Shown piece by piece: positions 26,094-34,931 of a stretch of 64,000 nucleotides of DNA. This stretch comes from Neoroseomonas lacus (GTDB lineage: Bacteria > Pseudomonadota > Alphaproteobacteria > Acetobacterales > Acetobacteraceae): NCBI RefSeq assembly GCF_014644535.1, contig NZ_BMKW01000007.1:248001-312000 (forward strand). The letters are read 5' to 3'. The notes under the pieces are model-generated. The model saw only the letters and a list, made by a program, of their open reading frames with translations, searched no databases and was not told where the DNA came from. Within the stretch, counting starts at the first letter, position 1. The number at the start of each line of letters is the position of its first letter. Both the position numbers and the translations under genes were made by a program.

Positions 26094-26561
26094 TCAGTCG
26101 GCGACGACCGCCGCGCGCTGACCTGCCCTGCGCGGAGGATCGATGCCCAAAGGCTCGATGGTGACGGGGTCGGGCTCCGGCGGAACGACAGTCGGCGCTG
26201 GCCGGCTGCGCCACACCACGTCCAGCAGCGCATCGGGATCGCACCAGATGCGGAAGGCATTGGCTGGGGGCGATCCCGATGGGAGCGGGCAGCCGGGTAT
26301 GCGTCGGGCCTGTTCGACATGCACGCCACGACGCCGGAGCTCGTGCGCGACGCGCATCAGTGCAGCCGCCATGACCCGCCCGGTGAGGTGAATGGTGGCG
26401 CTTTGCTTCGCGGGCAGGAAGCCCCCGAGCATGAGCGCCCTTTGGAGATCGCGGGGTGCGGCGACGAACGGCGCGTCCTGACGGAACGGCACAGCCTTCA
26501 GGAAGTCCAGCACCGCGAGAACGATCTCCTCGTCCATCGCGGCATAGTGCATGCTGCTCAC
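26094..26561 (-). CDS. hypothetical protein of the element's leftward operon
   Basis: 155 residues from a GTG at 26561, preceded by GAGGAG eight bases upstream. The N-terminal half is helical (EEIVLAVLDFLKAVPF, AAALMRVAHELRRRGVHVE), resembling small regulatory or host-takeover proteins of phages and satellites; the C-terminal third is Pro-rich. No family is recognised. Confidence 0.65.
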   Translation of the reverse strand: MSSMHYAAMDEEIVLAVLDFLKAVPFRQDAPFVAAPRDLQRALMLGGFLPAKQSATIHLTGRVMAAALMRVAHELRRRGVHVEQARRIPGCPLPSGSPPANAFRIWCDPDALLDVVWRSRPAPTVVPPEPDPVTIEPLGIDPPRRAGQRAAVVAD

Positions 26562-26749
26562 GGCTTCATCTCCTCGGTGTGGTGTGGGTGACGGGCGCCA
26601 GCGGAGGGGCGGGTAGAGGGGTGAGCGAGGCCAGCGGTCGTCCGTCCCCAGCCTTCACCATCATCGCGGCCAGCCCGATGGCGGCCGGCTCGGAATCCTG
26701 CACGTCAGGCCTCGGGCTAGAGTTGAACGGGTGCACGGTGCCGCCCTCC

Positions 26750-27403
26750 TCAGGCCATGTCCGAAGTGAGCAGCAGCGGCGCTGCCAAGGTTCGGAAGCT
26801 GATGCCGAGCAGCCGGATATCCTCGCTTTCGTCGCTTTCGAGGTTCTGCTGCCAGCGCCGTTCGCTGACCGGCCAGCGCGAAGCGCGCATCGGGTCGGCC
26901 TTCCAGATCTGCGCGACCACGTTGTTCAGCGCGTGCGCGAGAAAGGCGAGCGGATCGAAGCCCTCCAAGGCCCCGGCCCGCGCCCGGCTCATCCGCTCCA
27001 CGCGGAGATAGAGGAACGCGTCGTCCACCATCGCGCCCTTCAGCCGCTGGCTGTCGAGCAGCACGGGCACGTGCGGGAATTCGAGGCGCGATGGGCGCAT
27101 GAGCAGCCGGCGCATCAATCGGGCTGTGCGCTGCGCTTCCGTCACCTGCTGGCTGTCCGAGAGACAGCGCCAGTATTCCATCATGGCCTCGGGCGACTGG
27201 AAGAACATGACGCCGTCCTTCCGTTGCCAGCCTTCGGTGCGCGGGACGAAGCCGCCGGAACTATCGCTGCGCCACGCATCGGCGCCGGTCCTGCGCGCTA
27301 CGTTGCCGCGCGGCTGGCGCGCGGGAGCGGCGGAGTCTTCGCGGAAGGTGCCCAGAGCCTTCACCGTCGCCGCGAGGGGGCTGAATGGGTGCTCGTGCTG
27401 CAT
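26750..27403 (-). CDS. hypothetical protein, paralogue of the upstream gene
   Basis: 217 residues from ATG 27403, two bases after the upstream stop. The C-terminal block (HVPVLLDSQRLKGAMVDDAF, then WKADPMRASRW and ISFRTLAAPLLLTS) mirrors the product of 27406-28248 (DVPVLLDGERVPLDMLDDCL, WRADPDRAQR, IHFRTLAAPLLLTS), so the two are tandem paralogues. The N-terminal half also shares the layout LGTFRED, then QSPEAMMEYW. Function unknown. Confidence 0.7.
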   Translation of the reverse strand: MQHEHPFSPLAATVKALGTFREDSAAPARQPRGNVARRTGADAWRSDSSGGFVPRTEGWQRKDGVMFFQSPEAMMEYWRCLSDSQQVTEAQRTARLMRRLLMRPSRLEFPHVPVLLDSQRLKGAMVDDAFLYLRVERMSRARAGALEGFDPLAFLAHALNNVVAQIWKADPMRASRWPVSERRWQQNLESDESEDIRLLGISFRTLAAPLLLTSDMA

Positions 27404-27405
27404 CG

Positions 27406-28248
27406 TCAGGCCCCCGCTGATGTGAGCAGAAGAGGCGCCGCCAGCGTCCGGAAGTGGATGCCGAAGGTGGCGACATCGTCCGCGATATCGAGGGCGAGGT
27501 TGCTGTCCCTGCTGGGGCGCCGATGATCGTGGCGCTGTGCCCGGTCGGGGTCCGCCCGCCACGCCTCGGCCACCACGCCGCACGTCAGAAGTTCCGCGAG
27601 GCGCGCGATCGGATCGACTTCCAGCCGCAGGAAGGGCAGGCAATCATCCAGCATGTCGAGCGGGACGCGCTCGCCATCCAGCAGGACCGGCACATCGGGG
27701 AATTCCAGCCGGCGACGCTTCAGCAGCGTGCGCATGCTGGTCAGGGTGCGCGCCTCCTCGCTGGCCTTGGACCGGGCCTCGCGCTGCCGGGCCTGCGCGG
27801 CTGCGGCCGCCTTCTGCTCAGCTTGGCGACGCGCCTCCTCAGCCTTCTCGGCCTCTGCCCGAGCCGTCAGCGGCGCTACGGCCAACTCGCCATAGGCGGC
27901 GACAATGGAAGCGACGGCCGCCGCGCGTGCGGCCTCGGCGGCCTGCGCTGCGGCTTGGCGCCGCTCCTCGGCCTGCACTGCGGCGGCGATGCCCTGCGGG
28001 GTCAGGGCAAAATCCCGAGCCGCCTTGTCCCGCACTTCTTCCGCCTTGAGGCGCTCCCAATGCTTGAGAACCTCCTCCGGGCTGCGGAACGTCTCGCGCC
28101 CATCATGGTGTTCGCGCAGCGCGAGCGGCTTGGGCGCCTCATACGGGCGCGTCAGCCCTCGCGGCGGCAGCGGCTTCTCGTCCTCCCAGATGTTGATGCC
28201 GTCCTCGCGGAAGCTGCCCAGGCTGTCGTCGCGCAGCGCGCTGACCAT
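27406..28248 (-). CDS. hypothetical protein, paralogue of the downstream gene, possibly part of a broken DUF2213 fusion
   Basis: 280 residues if started at ATG 28248, which has only a weak ribosome binding site. The frame is open upstream to 28395 and there encodes VERGRAGIARLRLDG, the expected continuation of the DUF2213 protein, so the original gene may have been a DUF2213-unknown fusion. The middle (about residues 75-165) is an Ala/Glu/Gln-rich coiled coil (EKAEEARRQAEQKAAAAAQA). The C-terminal domain is shared with 26750-27403. No function is known. Confidence 0.6.
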   Translation of the reverse strand: MVSALRDDSLGSFREDGINIWEDEKPLPPRGLTRPYEAPKPLALREHHDGRETFRSPEEVLKHWERLKAEEVRDKAARDFALTPQGIAAAVQAEERRQAAAQAAEAARAAAVASIVAAYGELAVAPLTARAEAEKAEEARRQAEQKAAAAAQARQREARSKASEEARTLTSMRTLLKRRRLEFPDVPVLLDGERVPLDMLDDCLPFLRLEVDPIARLAELLTCGVVAEAWRADPDRAQRHDHRRPSRDSNLALDIADDVATFGIHFRTLAAPLLLTSAGA

Positions 28249-28991
28249 GTGCCGCCGGGCGTCGCGCGCGGAGATGCTGACCGGCTCCCGGCCGTACTGG
28301 CGCGAGCGCAGGTCGCGCGCGGAACCCGGCTCGGGCCGCGAATCACTGCCATCGAGCCGCAGCCGCGCAATGCCCGCGCGGCCCCGCTCGACCACAGCGA
28401 GGTGTTGATGCGGATGTTGCGCTGGATGGCGTCGTAGTGCTGACCGTCGGGCGTGAGGCCGGGCGTCATGTCCATCTCGACGGCGTAGCCGAGTGATAGT
28501 TCTCGTTTTGTTCCTATACGGTTCGGCGCATGAATCACGACATCCGCCACGACCCCTTCGCCATCGCGCCGGCCCTCGGACATCACCGTGCCGATGATGG
28601 CGTGGGTGTATGCGTCCTTCGTCACCCGGCCGCGATGCCCGTCCGTCACCGGGACGCCGCGCATGGAGCGCAGAGCCTCGGCGCTGAACACTTCCTCCGG
28701 CGGGCGGTATTCGCGCCGCACGGTGCCGTCGAGCTGCGTATAGGCGAACACGCCGGAGCGGCTGACGATGGGCGAGTCCATGATCCAGCCCTCGGGCGTC
28801 ACCTGCGCGCTTTCCAGCGAGACGAAGTCGAACCGCTGGCCCTCCCCGGCACAGCCGCCGCGATCCTCGCGCTGCGCGCGCGGCGGTGCGAGCCGTACGG
28901 GCGACGCCCGCCAGCCGGTGCTCATGTCGCGGATCATGGTGGTGCGGAGCTCGCGCGCCGAGGCGCTGTCGGTGCGGAAATGCTTGGTCAC
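28152..28991 (-). CDS. DUF2213 phage protein, frameshifted near 28403
   Basis: Starts at GTG 28991 with GGAG eight bases upstream, overlapping the preceding gene (GTGA). Residues about 40-190 match DUF2213 (PF09979), a phage/prophage domain: WIMDSPIVSRSGVFAYTQL, PEEVFSAEALRSMRGVPVTD, GHRGRVTKDAYTHAIIGTV and DGQHYDAIQRNIRIN. The family normally continues H-x-A-x-VERGRAG; here one base appears missing near 28403, so the frame runs into an Arg/Ser-rich nonsense tail while VERGRAG continues in the frame of the next gene. This could be a real lesion, a sequencing error or, less likely, programmed frameshifting. DUF2213 proteins are encoded among phage head-morphogenesis genes. Confidence 0.75.
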   Translation of the reverse strand: MTKHFRTDSASARELRTTMIRDMSTGWRASPVRLAPPRAQREDRGGCAGEGQRFDFVSLESAQVTPEGWIMDSPIVSRSGVFAYTQLDGTVRREYRPPEEVFSAEALRSMRGVPVTDGHRGRVTKDAYTHAIIGTVMSEGRRDGEGVVADVVIHAPNRIGTKRELSLGYAVEMDMTPGLTPDGQHYDAIQRNIRINTSLWSSGAARALRGCGSMAVIRGPSRVPRATCARASTAGSRSASPRATPGGTWSARCATTAWAASARTASTSGRTRSRCRREG

Positions 28992-29335
28992 TTCTGGTTC
29001 TCCAAGGTGCGGAGGAGGTGTGGGGTGTTGCGGCGCTCGAACTCTGCTTCGAGCTCGCACAGCTGGCGCAGGGTCGGCTTCTGGTGCGGCAGCGGTGACA
29101 CAGGCTCCGGATCAGGGAACAGGTGCGGAGCCGCGCGGCGCATGCGATGCACCTCGCTCGCCGGCACCGTCATCTCCAGCAAGGAGATGCCGCCCTGACC
29201 ATTCACATTCAGGAGGAAGCCGTCCTTCGGCGCGATCTCGATCTTGAGCGGATCGGCGTTCGGATTGCCGCGCACACAGATGCTGCCGATCCATTCCACG
29301 ATGGCGGTGCCGCCGGAGGCGCGTGTGATGTGCAT
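28988..29335 (-). CDS. hypothetical protein of the phage-like operon
   Basis: 115 residues; the start ATG at 29335 shares a base with the stop of the HTH gene (TGATG) and the end overlaps the DUF2213 start (GTGA), so the three are one translational unit. The N-terminal half is beta-rich (GTAIVEWIGSICVRGN, then GFLLNVNGQGGISLLEMTVP); the C-terminal third is helical and basic (QLCELEAEFERRNTPHLLRTL). No family is recognised. Confidence 0.7.
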   Translation of the reverse strand: MHITRASGGTAIVEWIGSICVRGNPNADPLKIEIAPKDGFLLNVNGQGGISLLEMTVPASEVHRMRRAAPHLFPDPEPVSPLPHQKPTLRQLCELEAEFERRNTPHLLRTLENQK

Positions 29336-29547
29336 CAGTGCGCCTCGATGCCGCCCTGGCGGACGACCGGGTTCGAGCGCAGGTGCTCCTCGACCGAGGC
29401 GACCTCGACAAGCGTGCGCCGGCCGGTCTTCGCCATGCGGATCGAGCCGCGCTTGTGCAGCGTGTAGATCGTGAACTTCGAGATGCTGAACATCTTGGTG
29501 GCCTGCGGCACGGTGACGTAGCGCGGCGTGATGTTGGTGCTGCTCAC
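29335..29547 (-). CDS. small HTH protein of excisionase/AlpA type
   Basis: 70 residues from GTG 29547, with GGAGAAG just upstream. The sequence YVTVPQATKMFSISKFTIYT followed by RTLVEVASVEEHLRSN is a MerR-like winged HTH as found in excisionases and AlpA regulators of P4-like elements. It is the first gene of the leftward operon and lies about 640 bp from the right attachment site, consistent with controlling excision or operon expression. Confidence 0.8.
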   Translation of the reverse strand: MSSTNITPRYVTVPQATKMFSISKFTIYTLHKRGSIRMAKTGRRTLVEVASVEEHLRSNPVVRQGGIEAH

Positions 29548-29760
29548 CTTCTTCTCCGTCGTCAGGATTGGACGGGAGGAGTTCTCGGCCAGTTTGGGGG
29601 CAGGAGGGGCCGCGTTTAATTCGAGCGTTGGTCGGGGCGGCCCGCCGTTGGTCGGAGTCGGTGCAGCGTCAGCGAGGGCGAGGAATTATTCGCGGCCCAA
29701 GGGCAGGTTCGGGGTCGCTAGGTCTCGGGGGCCGCCAGTCCGGCGGTGCGCTTCGAGAAG

Positions 29761-30006
29761 ATGAGACAGATGAGCAACAAACAGGTCGAAGGCCAAACAG
29801 GGCGCCAAGTCGGATATCTAAGCGAACACGATGACTTCGCGCTTCCCGACTCTTTCCGGGTGCTGTCCGCGTTGGCTTACGCACGCGCCTTGCCATTCGG
29901 CACAGGCCTCGGCCTAACTCTGATTTGGGAAGGAAACGGCTGGTCGCTCAACGACGATCTGGGCAGTCTTGCGCTTTACCTGCTGAACATGCCCGTAGAA
30001 GACTAG
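29761..30006 (+). CDS. small hypothetical protein near the right end of the element
   Basis: 81 residues from ATG 29761; an in-frame ATG at 29770 is better spaced (9 nt) from GAGAAG at 29755-29760 and would give 78. The sequence is acidic and soluble (SEHDDFALPDSFRVLSALAY, then LIWEGNGWSLNDDLGSLALY). It is divergent from the HTH gene and has no family match. Confidence 0.55.
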   Translation: MRQMSNKQVEGQTGRQVGYLSEHDDFALPDSFRVLSALAYARALPFGTGLGLTLIWEGNGWSLNDDLGSLALYLLNMPVED

Positions 30007-30122
30007 AGCCGGCTAGTCGCCGAGCGGTCTATCGGGCCGCTCGGTGACTGCCTCGCTCTGGGAAGAGGGTCGGCGCCCGGCGCCGGAGGGGTCGCAGACG
30101 GCCCCTCACCCCTCCGCTCAGG

Positions 30123-30145
30123 CGTAGAGGGGCGGTTGGAGGGGT
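30123..30145 (+). repeat. TAGAGGGGC repeats, probable integrase arm sites (right)
   Basis: tagaggggc at 30125-30133 followed, 11 bp on, by the variant ttggaggggt at 30136-30145. The 14-mer cgtagaggggcggt is identical to 12475-12488 at the left end and in the same orientation. A small hairpin (ggtgc-gtaa-gcacc) follows. Confidence 0.6.
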
Positions 30146-30190
30146 GCGTAAGCACCGCCTTCATAGATATCAACAAGATGCCACTGAGAA

Positions 30191-30266
<76 letters not shown>

Positions 30267-30323
30267 CGGCCGTGGGCGCGGGGTTAAAGCGCGTCACTCC
30301 AACGGTCAATAGGCCAAACGTCA

Positions 30324-32105
30324 TCAGGCCGGCGCGGCGTCCACAACCTGCAGCGATGCGCTGGTATGGCCGTTCCATTGTTCCGCCCGCAGATACCCGC
30401 ACAGATGCATCGGCAGGCGGTCCTGCGCCAGCAACGCCTGCGCCAGCGGCCCATCCTTGGCACGGAAGCAGATGGTCTTGAGCCGCCCGCCGTCCTCGCC
30501 CTCGACGATGGCGCGGATCGTCGCCCCTTCCTTGCCGACTCGGTCGGCCTTCACGACACGGGCGCGCTGGACGACGAAGATGGGCTCCTCATTGCCCGGC
30601 CCAAAGGGTGCGAGCCGCCCCACCTCATGGGCCAGCGCCGGCTGCGCGGCGACGACGTTGATCGCGCCTTCCACCATCAGGTCCGCCGCCGTGGGCAGCA
30701 GCGCGGCGTGGCGCAGCCGCTCCTCGAAGAAGGCATGCACCTCGGCCTCCCGCCCGGCACGGAAGGAAAAGCCCGCCGCCATGGCATGCCCACCGCCGGT
30801 CTCGAGCAGCCCGGCCTGGCGCGCCGCGATCACCGCCGAGCCCAGATCCACCCCGGCCACCGACCGCCCCGACCCCTTGGCCAGCCCGTCCGTCACACCC
30901 GCCACGCAGACCGGTCGGTTGAAGCGTTCCTTCATGCGGCCGGCGACGATGCCGACCACGCCCGGATGCCAGCCCTCGGCCACCAGCAGCAGCACGGCGC
31001 GGCCCTCATCGGCCTGGCGCTCGGCCATCGCATGGGCGGCGGCGAGGACCTCGCCCTCGACCTCCTGCCGGCGCTTGTTCACCGAATCGAGTTTCTCGGC
31101 CATGGCGCGCGCCTCGACCGCGTCCTCGCACAGCAGCAGCCGCAGGCCGAGGTCAGGCTCGCCAATGCGACCAGAGGCGTTGATCCGCGGTCCAAGCAGG
31201 AAGCCCAGCGTGTGCGCGGTCGGTGCATCGCGTGCGCCGGTGACATCCAGCAGCGCAGCGATGCCCGCCCTGCCCCGCCGCGCCATCACCTTCAGCCCCT
31301 GCGTCACCAGGGCGCGGTTGAAGCCGGTCAGCGGCATCACGTCGCACACCGTCGCCAGCGCCACCAGGTCGAGCAACCCCAGCAGGTCCGGCTCCGTTCG
31401 CCGCTCGAACCATCCGGCGCGGCGCAGCACGCGCACCGTCGCCGCCCCGGCGAGGAAGGCAACCGCCGCCGCGCAGACATGATGCAGCCCCGACCCGCAA
31501 TCGAGCCGATTCGGATTGACGGCCGCGAGAATGCGCGGCGCCGGCCCTTCCGCCTTGTGATGGTCGAGCACCACCACATCCGCGCGCCCCTCGGCCGCAG
31601 CCAAGGCCTCGGCCGCCGCGATGCCGCAGTCGACACAGACGATCAGCGAGGCGCCGCGATCGCACAGCGCCGCGATCGCCGCTGCATTCGGCCCGTAACC
31701 TTCCTTCAGCCGGTCAGGGACATAGGGCGTCACCTCGCAGCCAAGGTCGCGAAGCAGGCGCGACATCAGCGCGCCGGAACAGGCGCCATCCACGTCGTAA
31801 TCGCCGAAGACGGCGACATGCTCCCCGCTGCGCACCGCGGCGGCGATGCGGTCCGCCGCCGCATCCATGTCGATCAGCGAGGAGGGATTGGGCATCAGCG
31901 CCCGCAGCGTCGGGTCGAGATACTCCGCCGCCGCATCCAACCCGACACCGCGCGCCGCGAGCAACCGGCCCACCATTTCCGGCACGCCGAGGCGCTGGGC
32001 GATGCCCAGGCCCGTGCGGGCATCCGAAGGCCGCCAGACCCAGCGGCGGCCCGTCACGCTGCGCGCGACACCGAGGACCGGGGCGTCCGTGGCCGTCCCG
32101 TCCAT
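30324..32105 (-). CDS. recJ: single-stranded-DNA-specific exonuclease RecJ
   Basis: 593 residues, normal for RecJ, a 5'-3' ssDNA exonuclease of recombination and mismatch repair. DHH-family motifs are present: GDYDVDGACSGAL (D102, D104, D106), VCVDCGIAA (D159), VLDHHKAEGPAP (D181-H-H) and, further on, the DHHA1 region with GGGHAMAAGFSFRAG. It lies just outside the integrated element, next to tRNA-Glu. It is followed on the same strand as glpX, with 7 bp between the glpX stop and this start, so co-transcription is likely. Confidence 0.96.
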   Translation of the reverse strand: MDGTATDAPVLGVARSVTGRRWVWRPSDARTGLGIAQRLGVPEMVGRLLAARGVGLDAAAEYLDPTLRALMPNPSSLIDMDAAADRIAAAVRSGEHVAVFGDYDVDGACSGALMSRLLRDLGCEVTPYVPDRLKEGYGPNAAAIAALCDRGASLIVCVDCGIAAAEALAAAEGRADVVVLDHHKAEGPAPRILAAVNPNRLDCGSGLHHVCAAAVAFLAGAATVRVLRRAGWFERRTEPDLLGLLDLVALATVCDVMPLTGFNRALVTQGLKVMARRGRAGIAALLDVTGARDAPTAHTLGFLLGPRINASGRIGEPDLGLRLLLCEDAVEARAMAEKLDSVNKRRQEVEGEVLAAAHAMAERQADEGRAVLLLVAEGWHPGVVGIVAGRMKERFNRPVCVAGVTDGLAKGSGRSVAGVDLGSAVIAARQAGLLETGGGHAMAAGFSFRAGREAEVHAFFEERLRHAALLPTAADLMVEGAINVVAAQPALAHEVGRLAPFGPGNEEPIFVVQRARVVKADRVGKEGATIRAIVEGEDGGRLKTICFRAKDGPLAQALLAQDRLPMHLCGYLRAEQWNGHTSASLQVVDAAPA

Positions 32106-32112
32106 GCGGGCC

Positions 32113-33123
32113 TCAGGCCACGAAGGCGGAAGGCTTGCGGTCGAAGTTGTGATGCCCTTCCACGTACCGCACGGTGCCGGACTTCGACCGCATGATGATC
32201 GAATGCGTATAGGCCCCGCCGGCGAAGCGCCGCACGCCGCGCAGCATCGCGCCCGAGGTCACGCCGGTGGCGGCGAACATCACGTCGCCTTTCGCCATGT
32301 CCTCGATGCTGTAGATGCGGCTGGGGTCGGTCACGCCCATGGTGGCGGCGCGGGCGATCTGCTCGTCATTCTCGAACATCAGCCTTCCCTGCATCTGGCC
32401 GCCGATGCAGCGCAGCGCGGCGGCCGCCAGCACGCCTTCCGGCGCGCCGCCCGAGCCCATGTAGATGTCGATGCCGGCCTCGCGCTGGCTGACATTGATG
32501 ACGCCGGCGACATCGCCATCGCCGATCAGGGTGATGCGCGCGCCGGCGGCGCGGCAGGCCTTGATCATCTCCTTGTGGCGGTCGCGGTCGAGCGTGCAGA
32601 CCATCAGGTCGGTAATGCTGCACTTCTTCGCCTTGGCGAGCTCGCGCAGATTCTCCTCCGGCGAGGCATCGATGTTCACCACGCCATCAGGCAGGCCGGG
32701 CCCGACCGCGATCTTGTCCATGTAGATGTCGGGCGCGTGCAGGAAGCCGCCCTTCTCCGCCAGCGCGACGGTGGCGATCGCGTTCGGACCGCCCTTGGCG
32801 GTGATCGAGGTGCCCTCGAGCGGATCAACGGCGATATCGACCTCTGGCCCGCCGCCGGCACGCGCGTACAGCCCGACCTTCTCGCCGATGTAGAGCATCG
32901 GCGCCTCGTCCATCTCGCCCTCGCCGATCACCACGGTGCCGGTAATGGCGACGGTGTCGAAGGCCTTGCGCATCGCCTCGACGGCCGCGCCATCGGCGGC
33001 GTTCTTGTCGCCACGCCCGATCCAGCGGGAGGCGGCGAGCGCCGCTGCTTCCGTCACACGGACCAGTTCCAGTGCCAGGTTGCGGTCGACGACAGCACCC
33101 GGCTCAGGGGTCGCAGCGGCCAT
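32113..33123 (-). CDS. glpX: class II fructose-1,6-bisphosphatase (GlpX type)
   Basis: 336 residues from ATG 33123, set by GGAGG just upstream. The enzyme hydrolyses fructose-1,6-bisphosphate in gluconeogenesis. Motifs: GDKNAADGAAVEAMR (39-52), IGEGEMDEAP (66-75) and DPLEGT (100-105), the metal and phosphate sites; YMGSGGAPEGVLAAAALRCI is the second conserved block. Some family members also act on sedoheptulose-1,7-bisphosphate. It is upstream of and probably co-transcribed with recJ. Confidence 0.95.
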   Translation of the reverse strand: MAAATPEPGAVVDRNLALELVRVTEAAALAASRWIGRGDKNAADGAAVEAMRKAFDTVAITGTVVIGEGEMDEAPMLYIGEKVGLYARAGGGPEVDIAVDPLEGTSITAKGGPNAIATVALAEKGGFLHAPDIYMDKIAVGPGLPDGVVNIDASPEENLRELAKAKKCSITDLMVCTLDRDRHKEMIKACRAAGARITLIGDGDVAGVINVSQREAGIDIYMGSGGAPEGVLAAAALRCIGGQMQGRLMFENDEQIARAATMGVTDPSRIYSIEDMAKGDVMFAATGVTSGAMLRGVRRFAGGAYTHSIIMRSKSGTVRYVEGHHNFDRKPSAFVA

Positions 33124-33583
33124 GGGGAATCCTCCGAATCGAGACATCGTGGACAGGCCAGCCTGCCCTTCCGTTAGCCCATAGCCGGAATCGCGTCCCG
33201 CGTCAGCGCGGTGAGAGTCGGTTCGCCGGCGCGCCATCCGACGCATCTCCACCTCCGCCCCCCAACCGGCACCCCTGTCAGCAGCCTGGAATGGGTGGTC
33301 AAGTCGGACTGCGAGCCGTTGCCGATCTTACCAAACAGCCTCGGCGAGCAGCGGCGCCCCGGACCGGCAAGCCTCGGTCGCGGGCCGGCCTGGTGCCCGC
33401 CGCGCCCCGAATCGGCCTTGCCGCATGCCCCGATATCCCAACCCTAGGTCGCGAACGCGAAGCGCGACCGCGACCAGATCAACAGGCTTCGCCAACGCGA
33501 CAGCGCAAGGCGCGCAGGCAAGCCGGCCGGCGCTCGCCGCCCGAGGGCTCACCAGAAGCTGTGATGCTTGCCCTCGGCGAGCG
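33124..33583. other. intergenic region between homoserine dehydrogenase and glpX
   Basis: About 460 bases with only short, domain-free open frames. The promoter of glpX-recJ should lie in the left part (33124-33250). Confidence 0.4.
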
Positions 33584-34876
33584 TCACAGCGCCTCGATCC
33601 GGATCAGTGCCGGCTTCTCAACCACCGCATCCAGCGCCGCGATCCGCGCCAGCGCCGCGCGCACCGAGGCCTCGCTGGTTTCATGCGTGGTCAGCACCAC
33701 CGGCACCGCCTCACCCGGCGCGCGGCCGCGCTGGAGCATGGATTCGAGGCTGATGTCGCTGTCGCGCAGCACGCCGGTCACATCGGCGATCACGCCGGGC
33801 CGGTCGACCACCATCAGGCGCAGGTAATAGGCACCGATGTGCTTCTCCATCGGCACTGAGGCCTCAGGCTTCAACGCCGCCGAGGCCGCGCCCCAGACCG
33901 GGGTGAAGCGCCCGCGCGCGATGTCGATCAAATCAGCGACCACGGCCGAGGCGGTCGGCCCGGCCCCTGCCCCACGCCCTTCCATCATCACGCGGCCGAC
34001 GAAGTCACCCTCCGCCACCACCGCGTTGAACACGCCATCGACGCGGGCGATGGGCGCGTTCGCCGGCACCATGCACGGATGCACGCGCGTCGAGATGCCG
34101 CCCTCCTCGCGCCTGGCGATGCCGAGCAGCTTGATGCGGTAGCCGAGTTCCTCCGCCAGCGCGATGTCGAGCGCCGAGACTTCGCGAATCCCTTCCACAT
34201 GCACCGCGCCGAAATCCACCGGCCGGCCGAACGCCATGGCGGCGAGGATGGCGAGCTTGTGCGCGGCATCGATGCCGTCGATGTCGAAGGACGGGTCGGC
34301 CTCGGCATAGCCGAGCTTCTGCGCCTCGTTCAGCACCTCGGCGAATTCGCGCCGCTCATTGCGCATCGTCGTCAGGATGTAGTTGCAGGTGCCGTTCAGG
34401 ATGCCGGCGACGCGCTGGATGCGGTTGGCCGCGAGCCCCTCGCGCAGCGCCTTGATCGCCGGGATGCCACCGGCAACGGAGGCCTCGAAGGCGAGCGCGA
34501 TGCCCTTGGCCTCGGCAGCCTGCGCGAGCGCCGCGCCATGCACCGCGAGCAGCGCCTTGTTGGCGGTGACCACATGCTTACCGGCGGCGATGGCGGCTTC
34601 GACCAGCGCCTTCGCCGCGCCGTCCGAACCGCCGATGCACTCGACGATGACATCGACTTGCGGATCGGCGGCGAGCGCCACCGGGTCCTCATACCAGCGC
34701 AGCCCGGCGAGCGGGATGCCGCGGTCGCGCGCGCGGTCGCGCGCGGACACGGCGGTTACGGCGATCGGCCGCCCGGCGCGCGCGGCAATGATGTCCGCAT
34801 TGGCGCGCAGCAGGTTCACCGTGCCGGCACCCACCGTGCCGAGGCCGGCAATGGCGATGGCGAGCGGACGCGTCAT
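33584..34876 (-). CDS. hom: homoserine dehydrogenase
   Basis: 430 residues from ATG 34876, with GGAGG eight bases upstream. It reduces aspartate semialdehyde to homoserine for threonine and methionine synthesis. The N-terminal Rossmann motif is GLGTVGAGTV (11-20), followed by the catalytic region (VVTANKALLA, GILNGTCNYILT, YAEADPSFDIDGIDAAHKLA). A C-terminal ACT domain (about 350-425, LMVVDRPGVIADVTGVLRDS) suggests allosteric control by threonine. The neighbouring aminotransferase is often linked to this gene in alphaproteobacteria. Confidence 0.96.
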   Translation of the reverse strand: MTRPLAIAIAGLGTVGAGTVNLLRANADIIAARAGRPIAVTAVSARDRARDRGIPLAGLRWYEDPVALAADPQVDVIVECIGGSDGAAKALVEAAIAAGKHVVTANKALLAVHGAALAQAAEAKGIALAFEASVAGGIPAIKALREGLAANRIQRVAGILNGTCNYILTTMRNERREFAEVLNEAQKLGYAEADPSFDIDGIDAAHKLAILAAMAFGRPVDFGAVHVEGIREVSALDIALAEELGYRIKLLGIARREEGGISTRVHPCMVPANAPIARVDGVFNAVVAEGDFVGRVMMEGRGAGAGPTASAVVADLIDIARGRFTPVWGAASAALKPEASVPMEKHIGAYYLRLMVVDRPGVIADVTGVLRDSDISLESMLQRGRAPGEAVPVVLTTHETSEASVRAALARIAALDAVVEKPALIRIEAL

Positions 34877-34931
34877 GCCCCGATCCTCCGTGCCGCGCCG
34901 CTGCTGGTCAGCCTCATCGCCATCGCGCCCA

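Noticed and set aside
29761..30006. Antitoxin or anti-CRISPR interpretation of the small acidic protein near the right end
   Set aside because: Small size and acidity alone are not evidence; no partner gene or motif supports it.
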